NCBI GenBank assembly: GCA_030263635.1
Contig: SZPI01000006.1
Coordinates: forward strand, 1-64,000
Direction of reading: 5' to 3'
DNA length: 64,000 bases
Source of the DNA: Flexicrinis sp001567485
GTDB lineage: Bacteria > Chloroflexota > Anaerolineae > Aggregatilineales > Phototrophicaceae
The notes beneath the pieces were generated by a model. The model ran no database searches. It was given only the letters and a program-made list of their open reading frames with translations, and had not been told where the DNA came from. The position numbers were made by a program, and so were the translations under genes. Shown here piece by piece: positions 16,025 through 24,771 of this stretch. Position 1 is the first letter of the stretch; every line of letters starts with the position of its first letter.

Positions 16025-17863
16025 ATGTCTTACCGGAATCTCCTGATTGTCGTGCTCGCGCTCCTGCTCGGCCTCATCCCGGCCGCTGCGCAGGAAACAT
16101 CCGACGGGACGTTCCCCGTCACGGTTGAGCACAAATTTGGCAGCACGACGATTACGCAAGCGCCAGAGCGGGTACTCTCGCTCGGATACACTGACCAAGA
16201 CCCCTTGTTCGCGTTGGGCATCACCCCGGTCGCCGTTCGCTACTGGTACAGCGACACTCCATACGCGATCTTCCCGTGGGCCGTCGAGGCCGCTGGCGAC
16301 GCCACGCCGGACGTGTTGACCATGGACTTCGGCGCGCTCAATTACGAGGCGATCCTCGCGCTGTCGCCGGATCTCATCATCGCGGTGAGCGCAGGCATCA
16401 CGCAGGACGAGTACGACCTGCTGTCACAGATCGCGCCCACCATCGCTCAGTCGGGCGACTATATCGACTTCGGCATGCCGTGGCAGGAGGCGACTCAACT
16501 CATCGGAGATGCGGTCGGCAAATCGGCCGAGGCCGCAGCGCTCGTCGCCGATGTTGAGGCGCAGTTCGCCGACGCACGCGCACGAATCGCTGGACTGGCC
16601 GGAAAGACGGTCGCTTCGGTCTACTACTACAACGGCACGTTCGGTTTCTACACGGCGCAAGACGTGCGCGGACGGTTCTTCACCGACCTCGGCCTCGTAA
16701 TGCCGGAGGAGCTGCTGGCCGCCGCCGGCGATCAGTTCTTCGCTAACCTCAGCGCCGAGCGCATCGACTTGATCGATCAGGACGTGGTCGCCGTGGTCAA
16801 TATGCAGTTCGTCGAGGGCGGACGCGAAGGGTTGGAGTCGCAGCCGTTGTTCAGCCAACTGGAGGCGGTGAAGGACGGCCGTGTGCTGTACTTCGAGCCG
16901 GCGGTGGAGGACGCGCTCGGGTTTAGCTCGGTACTCAGCCTGCCGTATGCGCTTGAGAACGTGCTTCCGCAGCTTGAAGCGCTCGCCGGCGCTGCCAGTG
17001 CCGCCGCTTGTGAAGCAGGCCTGCGCCCGATCGCCAACGTATGCGTGCCTGAGGATCCGCAGCGTATCGTGACCGTCACCGACTCCGACCTGGATGCGCT
17101 GCTCGCGCTCGGCATCACGCCGGTGGGGATCACGAACGGCCGCGGGCAGCAGGAGCCGCCGCGCTATCTGGCCGATCTCATCACCGACGACATGGCGGTT
17201 GTCGGCAACTTCTTTACGCCGAACCTTGAACTGGTCTTGCAGCTCGATCCCGATGTCATCCTCGCCGCCGGTTTGTCTGACCCTGCGGTGTTGGAACAGC
17301 TCAACGCGATTGCGCCGACGGTCGATACGTACGTCAACGGACGCGACTGGAAGGCGCACTTCCTGACCGTCGCGGATGCGGTCAACCAGACCGACGCCGC
17401 AGACGCCTTCCTTGCCGAGTACGAGGCGCGTATCGCCGAGCTTCAGACCACGCTGGCCGACCACTTGGACGATCAGTTCATCGTCGCACGCTGGGCAGCT
17501 GAAGGCCCGCAGGTCATGGCGCCGATGACGTTCGTCAGCGCGGTGATCTTCGACCTCGGCTTGACCTCGCCGGAACACATCCCCGACCTGCAAGCCGGCC
17601 ATCCGCACTCGGCGCCGCTCAGCCTTGAATCGCTCGGCGTGATCGACGTCGACTGGGCGTTCGTCGGGACGCTGCAAGCCGAAGGAGACGCGGTGACGGC
17701 GCTCGATGAGGCGCTCAAGAATCCGCTTTTCCAAGCGCTGGAGGTGGTCAAGAACGAGCATCTGATCGTCGTGGATGGCTCGCTGTGGACGAGCAGCGGC
17801 GGCCCGGTTGCTGTGATGAAGGTGCTGGACGATGTCGAAGCGGCGTTGACGGGGGCGAACTAG
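16025..17863 (+). CDS. Tandem double-domain FecB/BtuF-type metal-chelate-binding protein
   Basis: Extracytoplasmic binding protein for an iron chelate or cobalamin-type ligand. It carries two complete Peripla_BP_2 domains in 612 residues, twice the usual length. The signal peptide MSYRNLLIVVLALLLGLIPA ends at AAAQ-ETS. Domain 1 (about 30-325) has PERVLSLGYTDQDPLFALG and YEAILALSPDLIIAV; domain 2 (about 330-610) has PQRIVTVTDSDLDALLALG and LELVLQLDPDVILAAG. The linker CEAGLRPIANVCVPEDPQRI looks like the mature N-terminus of a separate binding protein, suggesting fusion of two genes. The ATG at 16025 follows GGAGG by 11 bases. It heads the operon with DUF2218, two FecCD permeases and an ATPase. 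Confidence 0.9.
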   Translation: MSYRNLLIVVLALLLGLIPAAAQETSDGTFPVTVEHKFGSTTITQAPERVLSLGYTDQDPLFALGITPVAVRYWYSDTPYAIFPWAVEAAGDATPDVLTMDFGALNYEAILALSPDLIIAVSAGITQDEYDLLSQIAPTIAQSGDYIDFGMPWQEATQLIGDAVGKSAEAAALVADVEAQFADARARIAGLAGKTVASVYYYNGTFGFYTAQDVRGRFFTDLGLVMPEELLAAAGDQFFANLSAERIDLIDQDVVAVVNMQFVEGGREGLESQPLFSQLEAVKDGRVLYFEPAVEDALGFSSVLSLPYALENVLPQLEALAGAASAAACEAGLRPIANVCVPEDPQRIVTVTDSDLDALLALGITPVGITNGRGQQEPPRYLADLITDDMAVVGNFFTPNLELVLQLDPDVILAAGLSDPAVLEQLNAIAPTVDTYVNGRDWKAHFLTVADAVNQTDAADAFLAEYEARIAELQTTLADHLDDQFIVARWAAEGPQVMAPMTFVSAVIFDLGLTSPEHIPDLQAGHPHSAPLSLESLGVIDVDWAFVGTLQAEGDAVTALDEALKNPLFQALEVVKNEHLIVVDGSLWTSSGGPVAVMKVLDDVEAALTGAN

Positions 17864-17865
17864 AG

Positions 17866-18156
17866 ATGGCGTTCGCGGCAACCGGATCGGTAGCGACCGA
17901 CAAGGCCGTGCGCTATCTCAAGGCGCTGTGCAATCACTTCAGCCATAAAGTGCCGGCGGCCTATGACGACAACCACGGGACGGTTCAGTTCGGCTTCGGG
18001 ACGTGCGAGATGTTCGCGGACGACACCTCGCTGACTTTCCATATCGACGCTGAGACGGAAGAAAACCTCGCGCGGGTTCAACACGTCGTCGCCGATCATG
18101 TCGAACGGTTCACCGGCGCCGATGCGCTGAAGGTCGCGTGGGCGGTGCAAAGCTAG
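17866..18156 (+). CDS. DUF2218 domain protein
   Basis: Small soluble protein of 96 residues matching the DUF2218 pattern: VATDKAVRYLKALCNHFSHK, then GTVQFGFGTCEMFADDTSLTFHIDA and a C-terminal helix ending DALKVAWA. Proteins of this family are often found beside siderophore-interacting or siderophore-uptake genes; its molecular role is not known to me. It starts two bases after the binding-protein stop, so it is certainly co-translated, and a large hairpin follows before the permease genes. Its place supports iron chelate, rather than vitamin, as the cargo. Confidence 0.85.
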   Translation: MAFAATGSVATDKAVRYLKALCNHFSHKVPAAYDDNHGTVQFGFGTCEMFADDTSLTFHIDAETEENLARVQHVVADHVERFTGADALKVAWAVQS

Positions 18157-18168
18157 CGTGTCAGCCGG

Positions 18169-18210
18169 TTTGAGGCAGCCTGAGCGCGGCATGTGCCGGG
18201 CTGCCTCAAA
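18169..18210 (+). terminator. Strong hairpin between DUF2218 and the FecCD permeases
   Basis: Perfect 12-bp repeat TTTGAGGCAGCC (18169-18180) and GGCTGCCTCAAA (18199-18210), with an inner CGGC-ATGT-GCCG stem in the loop. No T-run follows, so it may attenuate rather than abolish transcription into the permease genes. Confidence 0.65.
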
Positions 18211-18284
18211 CTACACCTTGCATAGAGTCCGGGCCGGGCCGACGATAGGCAATCGAGAGAAAGGTCGACGACACCCACTTAACG

Positions 18285-19325
18285 ATGAGCGTTCAGGCCA
18301 ATCAGATCGCTAGAAACCCTACGAGACTCCTCGGCCGGCGTTCGCTGCTGCTGCCGGGGTTAGCCGTCAGTATCGCACTGTTGGGCGTGATGCTGATACT
18401 CGGCATGATGGTGGGCGCAGCGGACATCGAGCCGGCTGTCGTCTTCGATGCACTGTTTCACTATGACGAAACGGTGTTCAACCACCTGATTATCCAGACC
18501 GTTCGGCTGCCGCAGGTGCTTGCCGGCATGATCGTCGGGGCGGCGCTTGCGGTCGCCGGGGCCATCATGCAGGGACTCACCCGCAACCCGTTGGCGGACA
18601 GCGGCCTGCTCGGAATCAACGCAGGGGCGGCGTTCGCCGTCGTGCTGACCGTCTATCTGGTGGGCGCGGCATCGCTGACCGTGTACTCGATTGCCGCCCT
18701 GATTGGCGCAGCTGCGGGCGCTGTATTCGTGTACGTCATCGGCATGTTGGGCGGTGGCGCGACCCCTCTGCGGCTGACGCTGGCCGGTGTCATCCTGACG
18801 GCGTTCATGTCGGCGCTGACGACCGCGATTTTGATTCAGGATCAGGAAACGCTGGAGCAGATTCGCTTCTGGACGGCTGGATCGCTTGTCGGGCGCGACT
18901 TCAGCATCATCGCGCAGACCGCCCCGTTGATCGTCATCGGTCTGATCGGCGCGCTGCTCATCAGCCGGCAGATCACGACTATCAGCCTCGGCGATGACGT
19001 GGCGAAGGGCTTGGGTCAGAACACCGTCGCCATCAAGATCGCTGCGGCGCTGATGGTGGTGCTGCTGGCGGGTGGCGCGGTGGCGCTGGCTGGCCCGATC
19101 GGGTTCGTCGGCCTCGTCATCCCGCACATCGCGCGGTTTGTCGTCGGCGTAGATTACCGGTGGGTGATCCCGTACTCGGCAGTTTTCGGCGCCATCCTCG
19201 TGATCCTCGCGGACATCGGCGCGCGCATCATCATGCGCCCACAGGTTCTGCCGGTCGGCATTATGATGGCGCTGGTGGGCGCGCCCTTCTTCATCTACTT
19301 GGCGCGCTGGAAGGTGAGACGATGA
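18285..19325 (+). CDS. FecCD-family metal-chelate ABC permease, first subunit
   Basis: Inner-membrane permease of the BtuC/FhuB/FecCD family, 346 residues with about ten hydrophobic segments. The family hallmark VRLPQVLAGMIVGAALAVAG followed by MQGLTRNPLADSGLLGI is near residues 70-110, and the ATPase-contact region GPIGFVGLVIPHIARFVVG is near 270. It begins 74 bases after the hairpin and overlaps the next permease by ATGA. Together they probably form a heterodimeric channel for an iron chelate. Confidence 0.94.
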   Translation: MSVQANQIARNPTRLLGRRSLLLPGLAVSIALLGVMLILGMMVGAADIEPAVVFDALFHYDETVFNHLIIQTVRLPQVLAGMIVGAALAVAGAIMQGLTRNPLADSGLLGINAGAAFAVVLTVYLVGAASLTVYSIAALIGAAAGAVFVYVIGMLGGGATPLRLTLAGVILTAFMSALTTAILIQDQETLEQIRFWTAGSLVGRDFSIIAQTAPLIVIGLIGALLISRQITTISLGDDVAKGLGQNTVAIKIAAALMVVLLAGGAVALAGPIGFVGLVIPHIARFVVGVDYRWVIPYSAVFGAILVILADIGARIIMRPQVLPVGIMMALVGAPFFIYLARWKVRR

Positions 19326-20404
19326 TCACGCAGCCCACCCGCCCACCGTGGATTTCCGTGCGCTTACGCATGCCGCCGGTCTCGCTCAAGATCGACCGGC
19401 GCGTGCCGCTGGTGGCGCTGGCAGTCGTGGCGTTCACGCTGATCGTCCTCGTACTCAGCGTCAACTACGGGGCGTACAATATGACGGTGTGGGACGTGAT
19501 CCGCACGCTCACCGGAACGCTTCCCACCGACCACCCGGACGCGCACAACTTCAACTTGGTAGTGCATACGTTCAGAATGCCGCGCATCCTCGTCGCATTC
19601 CTCGTCGGCGCGGCACTAGCGACCGCCGGCACGATCATGCAAGGCATCACGCGCAATCCGCTGGCCGAGCCGGGTATCCTCGGCGTAACGGCTGGCGCGG
19701 GCCTCGCCGCTGTCACGCTCATCGTCACGCTTAAGGACGTGCCGCTCAGCGTACTGCCGTGGGCGGCGTTCGCCGGCGGCGCGATCACCGCGCTGGCCGT
19801 CTACGCGCTGTCGTGGAAGCGTGGGAGCACAGCACCCGTGCGCTTGATTCTGATCGGTGTGGCATTCGCCTCGGTGCTTGGATCGCTGACCACGTTCATC
19901 CTCGTCTTCGGCGAGATCAACGACGTGCAGCAGGCTTACGTGTGGCTGACCGGCAGCGTATACGGCCGCAGCTGGGATCACGTGCGAACGCTCGCCGCGT
20001 GGCTGGTGGTCTTGCTGCCGCTGGCGTTGTTTGGCGCGCGGTCGCTCAACGCGCTTAACCTCGGCGAGGAGGTCGCGCGCGGCATGGGGCTGAAGGTCGA
20101 GACTCAGCGCGCCGTCCTGCTGCTGATCAGCGTGGCGCTAACGGCCGGCGCGGTCGCCGTCTCAGGCACAATCGGTTTCGTCGGGCTGATCGCGCCGCAC
20201 ATCACGCGTCGATTCGTCGGCCCTGCCCACGAGGGACTGCTGGTGGTGAGCGCGCTGTTCGGCGGCGCGCTGCTGGTATTCGCCGACCTGATCGGCCGTT
20301 GGATCATCGCGCCGTCGGAGCTGCCTATTGGCATCGTCACGGCGTTGATCGGCGCGCCGTATTTTCTGTATCTACTCGTCCGCACGCGGGCGCAAGGACG
20401 CTGA
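19322..20404 (+). CDS. FecCD-family metal-chelate ABC permease, second subunit
   Basis: Second FecCD permease, 360 residues, starting at an ATG that overlaps the upstream stop. The hallmark FRMPRILVAFLVGAALATAG with MQGITRNPLAEPGILGV is near residues 80-120, and GTIGFVGLIAPHITRRFVG near 285. A short basic N-terminus with one Pro-rich stretch precedes the first membrane segment. Paired FecC/FecD-type subunits are usual for ferric-siderophore importers, whereas BtuC acts as a homodimer; this favours an iron chelate. Confidence 0.94.
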   Translation: MITQPTRPPWISVRLRMPPVSLKIDRRVPLVALAVVAFTLIVLVLSVNYGAYNMTVWDVIRTLTGTLPTDHPDAHNFNLVVHTFRMPRILVAFLVGAALATAGTIMQGITRNPLAEPGILGVTAGAGLAAVTLIVTLKDVPLSVLPWAAFAGGAITALAVYALSWKRGSTAPVRLILIGVAFASVLGSLTTFILVFGEINDVQQAYVWLTGSVYGRSWDHVRTLAAWLVVLLPLALFGARSLNALNLGEEVARGMGLKVETQRAVLLLISVALTAGAVAVSGTIGFVGLIAPHITRRFVGPAHEGLLVVSALFGGALLVFADLIGRWIIAPSELPIGIVTALIGAPYFLYLLVRTRAQGR

Positions 20405-20409
20405 ATCCC

Positions 20410-21216
20410 GTGATCGAAACACACAATCTCTCGCTTAACTATGACGGCAGCACGGACGTCGTTCACGAGTTGACCTTGACCGTCATCGCGGGGCAGATCA
20501 CGGCGTTGGTCGGCCCCAACGGGTGTGGCAAGAGTACACTGCTGCGCGGGCTTTCGCGCCTGTTGAAGCCCGCGCGCGGCGTCGTCTGTCTCGATGGCAG
20601 AGACATCCACGCGATGGGGGCGAAGGACTTGGCGCGCCGGCTTGGAATCCTGCCGCAAGGGCCGACCGCGCCGGAAGGGCTTACGGTGCACGAACTGGTC
20701 GCGCAGGGCCGCTATCCGCATCAGAGCTGGTTCCAGCAGTGGAGCGCGCACGACGAACAAATCGTCGCGCAGGCGCTCATCCAGACCAACCTCTCGCTGC
20801 TCGCCGACCGGCCGGTCGATACGTTGAGCGGCGGACAGCGCCAGCGAGCGTGGATCGCGATGGCGCTCGCGCAGCAGACCGATGTGCTGCTGTTGGACGA
20901 GCCGACGACCTACCTTGACCTCGCGCATCAGATCGACGTGTTGGACTTGCTCACAGAGCTGAACGATCAGGGCCGCACGATCATCATGGTGCTGCACGAC
21001 CTCAATCAGGCCGCGCGCTATGCCGACATGATCGTGGCGCTGCGCGGTGGGCAGATCGTCGCGCAGGGTGCGCCGCAAAACGTAATTACGTGCGACATCA
21101 TCCGCCAAGTGTTCGGGCTGGATGCGCAGGTCATCGTCGATCCGGTGGCTGGCACGCCGATGTGTGTCCCCATCGGCCGCCGTGCCGCGCGCGTGCGCCA
21201 AGCCGCCGTCAATTGA
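20410..21216 (+). CDS. FecE/BtuD-type ABC transporter ATPase
   Basis: ATPase of the chelate importer, 268 residues from a GTG start at 20410, five bases after the permease stop; the upstream ATGs in this frame lie inside the permease gene. Walker A GPNGCGKST is at about 36-44, the signature LSGGQRQRAWIAMAL near 140, Walker B VLLLDEPTTYLDLAHQ near 163, and the switch histidine in MVLHDLNQAARYAD. The sequence is typical of ferric-siderophore ATPases such as FecE and FepC. It closes the operon; 157 bases without a gene follow before the mannosidase. Confidence 0.94.
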   Translation: MIETHNLSLNYDGSTDVVHELTLTVIAGQITALVGPNGCGKSTLLRGLSRLLKPARGVVCLDGRDIHAMGAKDLARRLGILPQGPTAPEGLTVHELVAQGRYPHQSWFQQWSAHDEQIVAQALIQTNLSLLADRPVDTLSGGQRQRAWIAMALAQQTDVLLLDEPTTYLDLAHQIDVLDLLTELNDQGRTIIMVLHDLNQAARYADMIVALRGGQIVAQGAPQNVITCDIIRQVFGLDAQVIVDPVAGTPMCVPIGRRAARVRQAAVN

Positions 21217-21373
21217 TCCTCGCGTGCTTCGCACAACCTACAGAGAGGCATCAGCCGGCCAGATCGCCGTGTAAACGCGCGCAACTAGCCGTCGCCTATT
21301 GGTTCCCGTGACGGTATCATTTCTCAGCGAGTTCAACGGATGCCCGCTTACAGTCACGCGAGGAGCGAAATTC

Positions 21374-24300
21374 ATGACCCACAAATTGCAATGGACGACG
21401 CAGAAAATCGCGCGGCGGATCGAGTTGATCGCACCGCTGGTCTATCGCAAACGTGAGCCGCTGTCGCCGTTCCGGTATAAGCCCCTCGACGGCCCGCTTG
21501 CGCCGCCGCCCATCGGCGCCGACGATTCGGCATGGGAGGTGATCGCGCCGAACACGCATTGGGGCACCCGCTGTACCGACTTCCTTATGCAGTCGTCGTT
21601 CCGCGTTCCGGGTGACTGGGATCCCGGTTCTCCGATTGCGCTGCATCTGCCCATCGGCAACGCCCACGAGTTCGAACATCCTGAGGCGTTGGTGTACATC
21701 GACGGCAAACCGCTGGCGGCGCGCGACCGCGGTCACGAAGAAGTGCGCCTTCCCGACTCACTGCGCGACGGTGGATCGCATCGGGTCGCGCTGCACGGCT
21801 GGACGGGCATCGGCCCGATTGAAGACCATGAGCCGTATACGCGCCTCTTTATGGGCGAATGCGCGCTCGTTCAAGTCGATCTGCCGACGCGCGAACTGCA
21901 TACCCTCGCCTACCTCACGCTTGAGGTCGTGCGTCAGCTTGACGAGAACAACCCCGTCCACGATCTGCTGCTCAACGCGCTGGACGATGCCTTCGTGACG
22001 CTCGACACCCGCGACCCGCTCGGCACGGACGCATTCTACGCCAGCGCGCCGGCGGCCCTCGATGTGCTGCGTAAAGGCATCGCCGCGGCCGGCAGCCCGA
22101 TGAACGTCGATCTGGTGGCGACCGGCCACGCCCATATCGACGTCGCGTGGCTGTGGACACTCGGTCAGACGGTGCGCAAGACCGGACGCACGTTCAGCAC
22201 CGCGCTGCACCTGATGGATCAGTACCCTAACTACACGTTCTCGCAAAGCCAGCCGCAGCTTTACCGCTATGCCGAGCAGCACTACCCTGAGCTGTTCGAA
22301 CGGATCAAGGCGCGCGTGGCGGAGGGGCGCTGGGAGGTCATGGGCGGCACATGGGTCGAGCCGGACTGCAACGCAATCGGCGCCGAGTCGCTGGCGCGGC
22401 AGTTCGTGCTGGGCCGGTCATACTTCCGCAAGCACTTCGGGGATGTCGACGCGCCGGTGTTGTGGCTGCCAGACACGTTCGGCTACAGTTGGGCGCTGCC
22501 GCAGCTCATCAAGCAGGCCGGCCTCGAATACTTCGTCACGCATAAGATGAGCTGGAACCAGTATAACCACATGCCGCATCAGATATTCTGGTGGCAGGGG
22601 TTGGATGGCACACGGGTCTTGACCTATTTCCTGACGACGCCGGGGTCATCGCGCGATCTGCCGCACGCCACGACCTACAACGGTGTCGTCACGGCGGCCG
22701 AGGTGTTCGGGACGTGGGACGTGTTCCGCCAGAAGGAACTCACCAACGAACTGCTGATGCCGTTCGGCCTCGGCGACGGCGGCGGCGGCCCGGCCCGCGA
22801 TATGATCGAGAACATCGGTTTTCTAGGCGAATTAGCCGGCGCGCCGCGCGTGCGTCACGGGACAGTCGGCGGATTCCTCGACGGGTTGAGCCAAACCGTC
22901 GACGACAGCCTGCCGGTTTGGAACGGCGAGCTGTACCTCGAATATCACCGCGGCACGCTCACCAGCCAAAGCCGCAACAAGCGTAATAACCGCAAGGGCG
23001 AAGTTCTGCTCCATGACGCCGAATTTCTAGCGGCCTTCGCCGCCCTCGCCACGGGCGCCGCATATCCCCGCGAGACCCTACAACAGGCGTGGGAACTGCT
23101 GTGCCTGAACCAGTTCCACGACATCCTGCCCGGCTCGTCGATCCATGCGGTGTACGTCGACAGCGAAGCCGACTACGCGAAGCTGTTCGACTTGGGCGAG
23201 TCCGTGCGCGAGTCGGCGTTGGCTGCCTTGGCGCGTGCGCTCCCTGCCGGGACGGCGGTGCTGGCCGCCAACACGACGTCCTTCGGTGGTCGGCGGATCG
23301 GCCTGCTGGATGGCTCACTTACGGCTGGCGTCGGGCTTGCCGGGCCGGACAACGCGGCGCTCGTCACGCAAGCGGTCACAGGCGGCACGTTGATCGAAAT
23401 CCCCGACATGGCGCCGTACAGCATCATGCCGCTGACCGAAGTCACCACACAGGCTGACGGAGTCGGGAGTCGTGCCGCCACGGCTGTTCGGGATCACAAC
23501 CAACTCGTGCTGGAGAACGCCGTGCTGCGCGTCGAGATCGACCCGGCCGGCGAGATCAGCCGGGTGTTCGACAAGCAGCACAGCCGCGAGGTGCTCCCCA
23601 GCGGCGCGAAGGCTAACGCGCTGCTGGCATTCGAGGATCGCCCCCTCAACTTCGACGCGTGGGATGTCGATATCTTCTACGAAGACCGCACCGAGGCCGT
23701 CGGCGGGTTGGAGAGTATCGCGATCACCGAGACCGGCCCACTGCGCGCCGCCGTGCAGATCAAGCGCCGCTACCGCAGCAGTGTTATCGTGCAGAGCGTG
23801 TATTTATATGCCGACAGCCGCCGCATCGACTTCGACACGTGGATCGACTGGCACGAACATCACACGCTGCTCAAGGTCGCGTTCCCGGTCGATGTACTCA
23901 GCCCGGTCGCCACGTTCGACGTCCAATGGGGCAACGTGCAGCGCCCGACTCATCGCAACACGCCGTGGGATATCGCGCGCTTCGAAAGCTGCGCCCACAA
24001 GTGGATCGACCTGAGCGAAGGCAATTATGGCGCGGCGCTGCTCAACGACTGCAAATACGGGCACGACGTGCTGCACAACGTCATGCGGCTGACCCTGCTC
24101 AAGAGCGCGACATCGCCTGACCCGGCCGCCGATCAGGGCGAACACCGCATGACCTACAGCCTGCTGCCGCACGCCGGCGATTGGCGCGCCGAGGTCGTTC
24201 CGCAGGCCTATGACCTCAATATGCCGGTGCTGATGCGCCGCGTCGAGTCAGCCAGCGCGGAGCCGCTTCCGTCAGCGCCCTTTGTATCGGTCGATGCCGG

Positions 24301-24538
24301 GCACGTCGTGATCGAAACCGTCAAGCTGGCCGAGGACGGGCGTGGGCTGATCGTGCGGCTGTACGAGAACCAGCGCAATCGCGGCGTGGTCACGCTCACA
24401 ACCGGGTTCCCCATCGCCGAGGCGGTCATCTGCAATCTGCTCGAAGAAGAGCAGTCCCGTCTCACGCCCGACGGCCACGACGTGCAGTTCACAATCACGC
24501 CGTATCAGATCGTCACCCTGCGGCTGATCCCGGCCTGA
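21374..24538 (+). CDS. Glycoside hydrolase family 38 alpha-mannosidase
   Basis: Large cytoplasmic alpha-mannosidase of 1,054 residues, usual for bacterial GH38. Zinc-binding residues are in GHAHIDVAWLW (about 251-261), the catalytic nucleophile is Asp367 in WLPDTFGYSWALP, and a further metal or substrate histidine is His582 in NQFHDILPGSSIH. The C-terminal half holds the beta domains (VLRVEIDPAGEISRVFDKQ, WIDWHEHHTLLKVAFPVD). The frame is open from 21299, but the ATG at 21374 has GAGGAG upstream and begins the normal N-terminus. No signal peptide is seen, so it would release mannose from imported oligosaccharides. It stands alone between the iron operon and a strong terminator. Confidence 0.95.
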   Translation: MTHKLQWTTQKIARRIELIAPLVYRKREPLSPFRYKPLDGPLAPPPIGADDSAWEVIAPNTHWGTRCTDFLMQSSFRVPGDWDPGSPIALHLPIGNAHEFEHPEALVYIDGKPLAARDRGHEEVRLPDSLRDGGSHRVALHGWTGIGPIEDHEPYTRLFMGECALVQVDLPTRELHTLAYLTLEVVRQLDENNPVHDLLLNALDDAFVTLDTRDPLGTDAFYASAPAALDVLRKGIAAAGSPMNVDLVATGHAHIDVAWLWTLGQTVRKTGRTFSTALHLMDQYPNYTFSQSQPQLYRYAEQHYPELFERIKARVAEGRWEVMGGTWVEPDCNAIGAESLARQFVLGRSYFRKHFGDVDAPVLWLPDTFGYSWALPQLIKQAGLEYFVTHKMSWNQYNHMPHQIFWWQGLDGTRVLTYFLTTPGSSRDLPHATTYNGVVTAAEVFGTWDVFRQKELTNELLMPFGLGDGGGGPARDMIENIGFLGELAGAPRVRHGTVGGFLDGLSQTVDDSLPVWNGELYLEYHRGTLTSQSRNKRNNRKGEVLLHDAEFLAAFAALATGAAYPRETLQQAWELLCLNQFHDILPGSSIHAVYVDSEADYAKLFDLGESVRESALAALARALPAGTAVLAANTTSFGGRRIGLLDGSLTAGVGLAGPDNAALVTQAVTGGTLIEIPDMAPYSIMPLTEVTTQADGVGSRAATAVRDHNQLVLENAVLRVEIDPAGEISRVFDKQHSREVLPSGAKANALLAFEDRPLNFDAWDVDIFYEDRTEAVGGLESIAITETGPLRAAVQIKRRYRSSVIVQSVYLYADSRRIDFDTWIDWHEHHTLLKVAFPVDVLSPVATFDVQWGNVQRPTHRNTPWDIARFESCAHKWIDLSEGNYGAALLNDCKYGHDVLHNVMRLTLLKSATSPDPAADQGEHRMTYSLLPHAGDWRAEVVPQAYDLNMPVLMRRVESASAEPLPSAPFVSVDAGHVVIETVKLAEDGRGLIVRLYENQRNRGVVTLTTGFPIAEAVICNLLEEEQSRLTPDGHDVQFTITPYQIVTLRLIPA

Positions 24539-24573
24539 GGATAACCGGCACGCACCAAACGCATCCCCTATCT

Positions 24574-24611
24574 GAAGCAAACGATCCGCTCGCGGGCTGG
24601 TCGTTTGCTTC
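24574..24611 (+). terminator. Terminator after the alpha-mannosidase gene
   Basis: Perfect 11-bp stem GAAGCAAACGA (24574-24584) and TCGTTTGCTTC (24601-24611), with CCGC and GCGG able to pair within the 16-base loop. It lies 36 bases past the stop codon and ahead of an independent promoter. Confidence 0.65.
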
Positions 24612-24681
24612 GATCCATCTCACCCCGCCCACGGCACAAGAGAGTCGTTCACGGCGCGGCAAACCATGGCCCATCCAATTT

Positions 24682-24710
24682 TTGACAAGCGGTCAGATAC
24701 CGTCTACCAT
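24682..24710 (+). promoter_or_regulatory. Promoter of the IclR-sialidase-lyase operon
   Basis: TTGACA (24682-24687) matches the -35 consensus perfectly, and TACCAT (24705-24710) is the -10 at the ideal 17-base spacing. It ends 61 bases before the IclR start, with operator-like palindromes between. Confidence 0.6.
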
Positions 24711-24713
24711 TTC

Positions 24714-24747
24714 CATATCGTGATACACCGTTTCACGATATGAAACG
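24714..24747 (+). promoter_or_regulatory. Overlapping palindromes, probable IclR operator
   Basis: CATATCGTGA (24714-24723) and TCACGATATG (24733-24742) form a perfect 10-bp repeat with a 9-base spacer. Overlapping it, CGTTTCA-CGATA-TGAAACG (24729-24747) is a perfect 7-bp dyad with a 5-base centre. The TTTCA/TGAAA half-sites are like those bound by IclR-family repressors such as KdgR. Placement just after the -10 suits repression. Confidence 0.6.
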
Positions 24748-24771
24748 CCGGTACTCGTTTTGAGGCACGAC

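Noticed and set aside
16424..17881. Leftward frame of 485 residues opposite the double-domain binding protein
   Set aside because: It is the antisense of two well-formed Peripla_BP_2 domains and lacks recognisable motifs.
24574..24611. Considered as a regulatory palindrome for the IclR gene
   Set aside because: It lies upstream of the -35 and just past a stop codon, and has the shape of a terminator.
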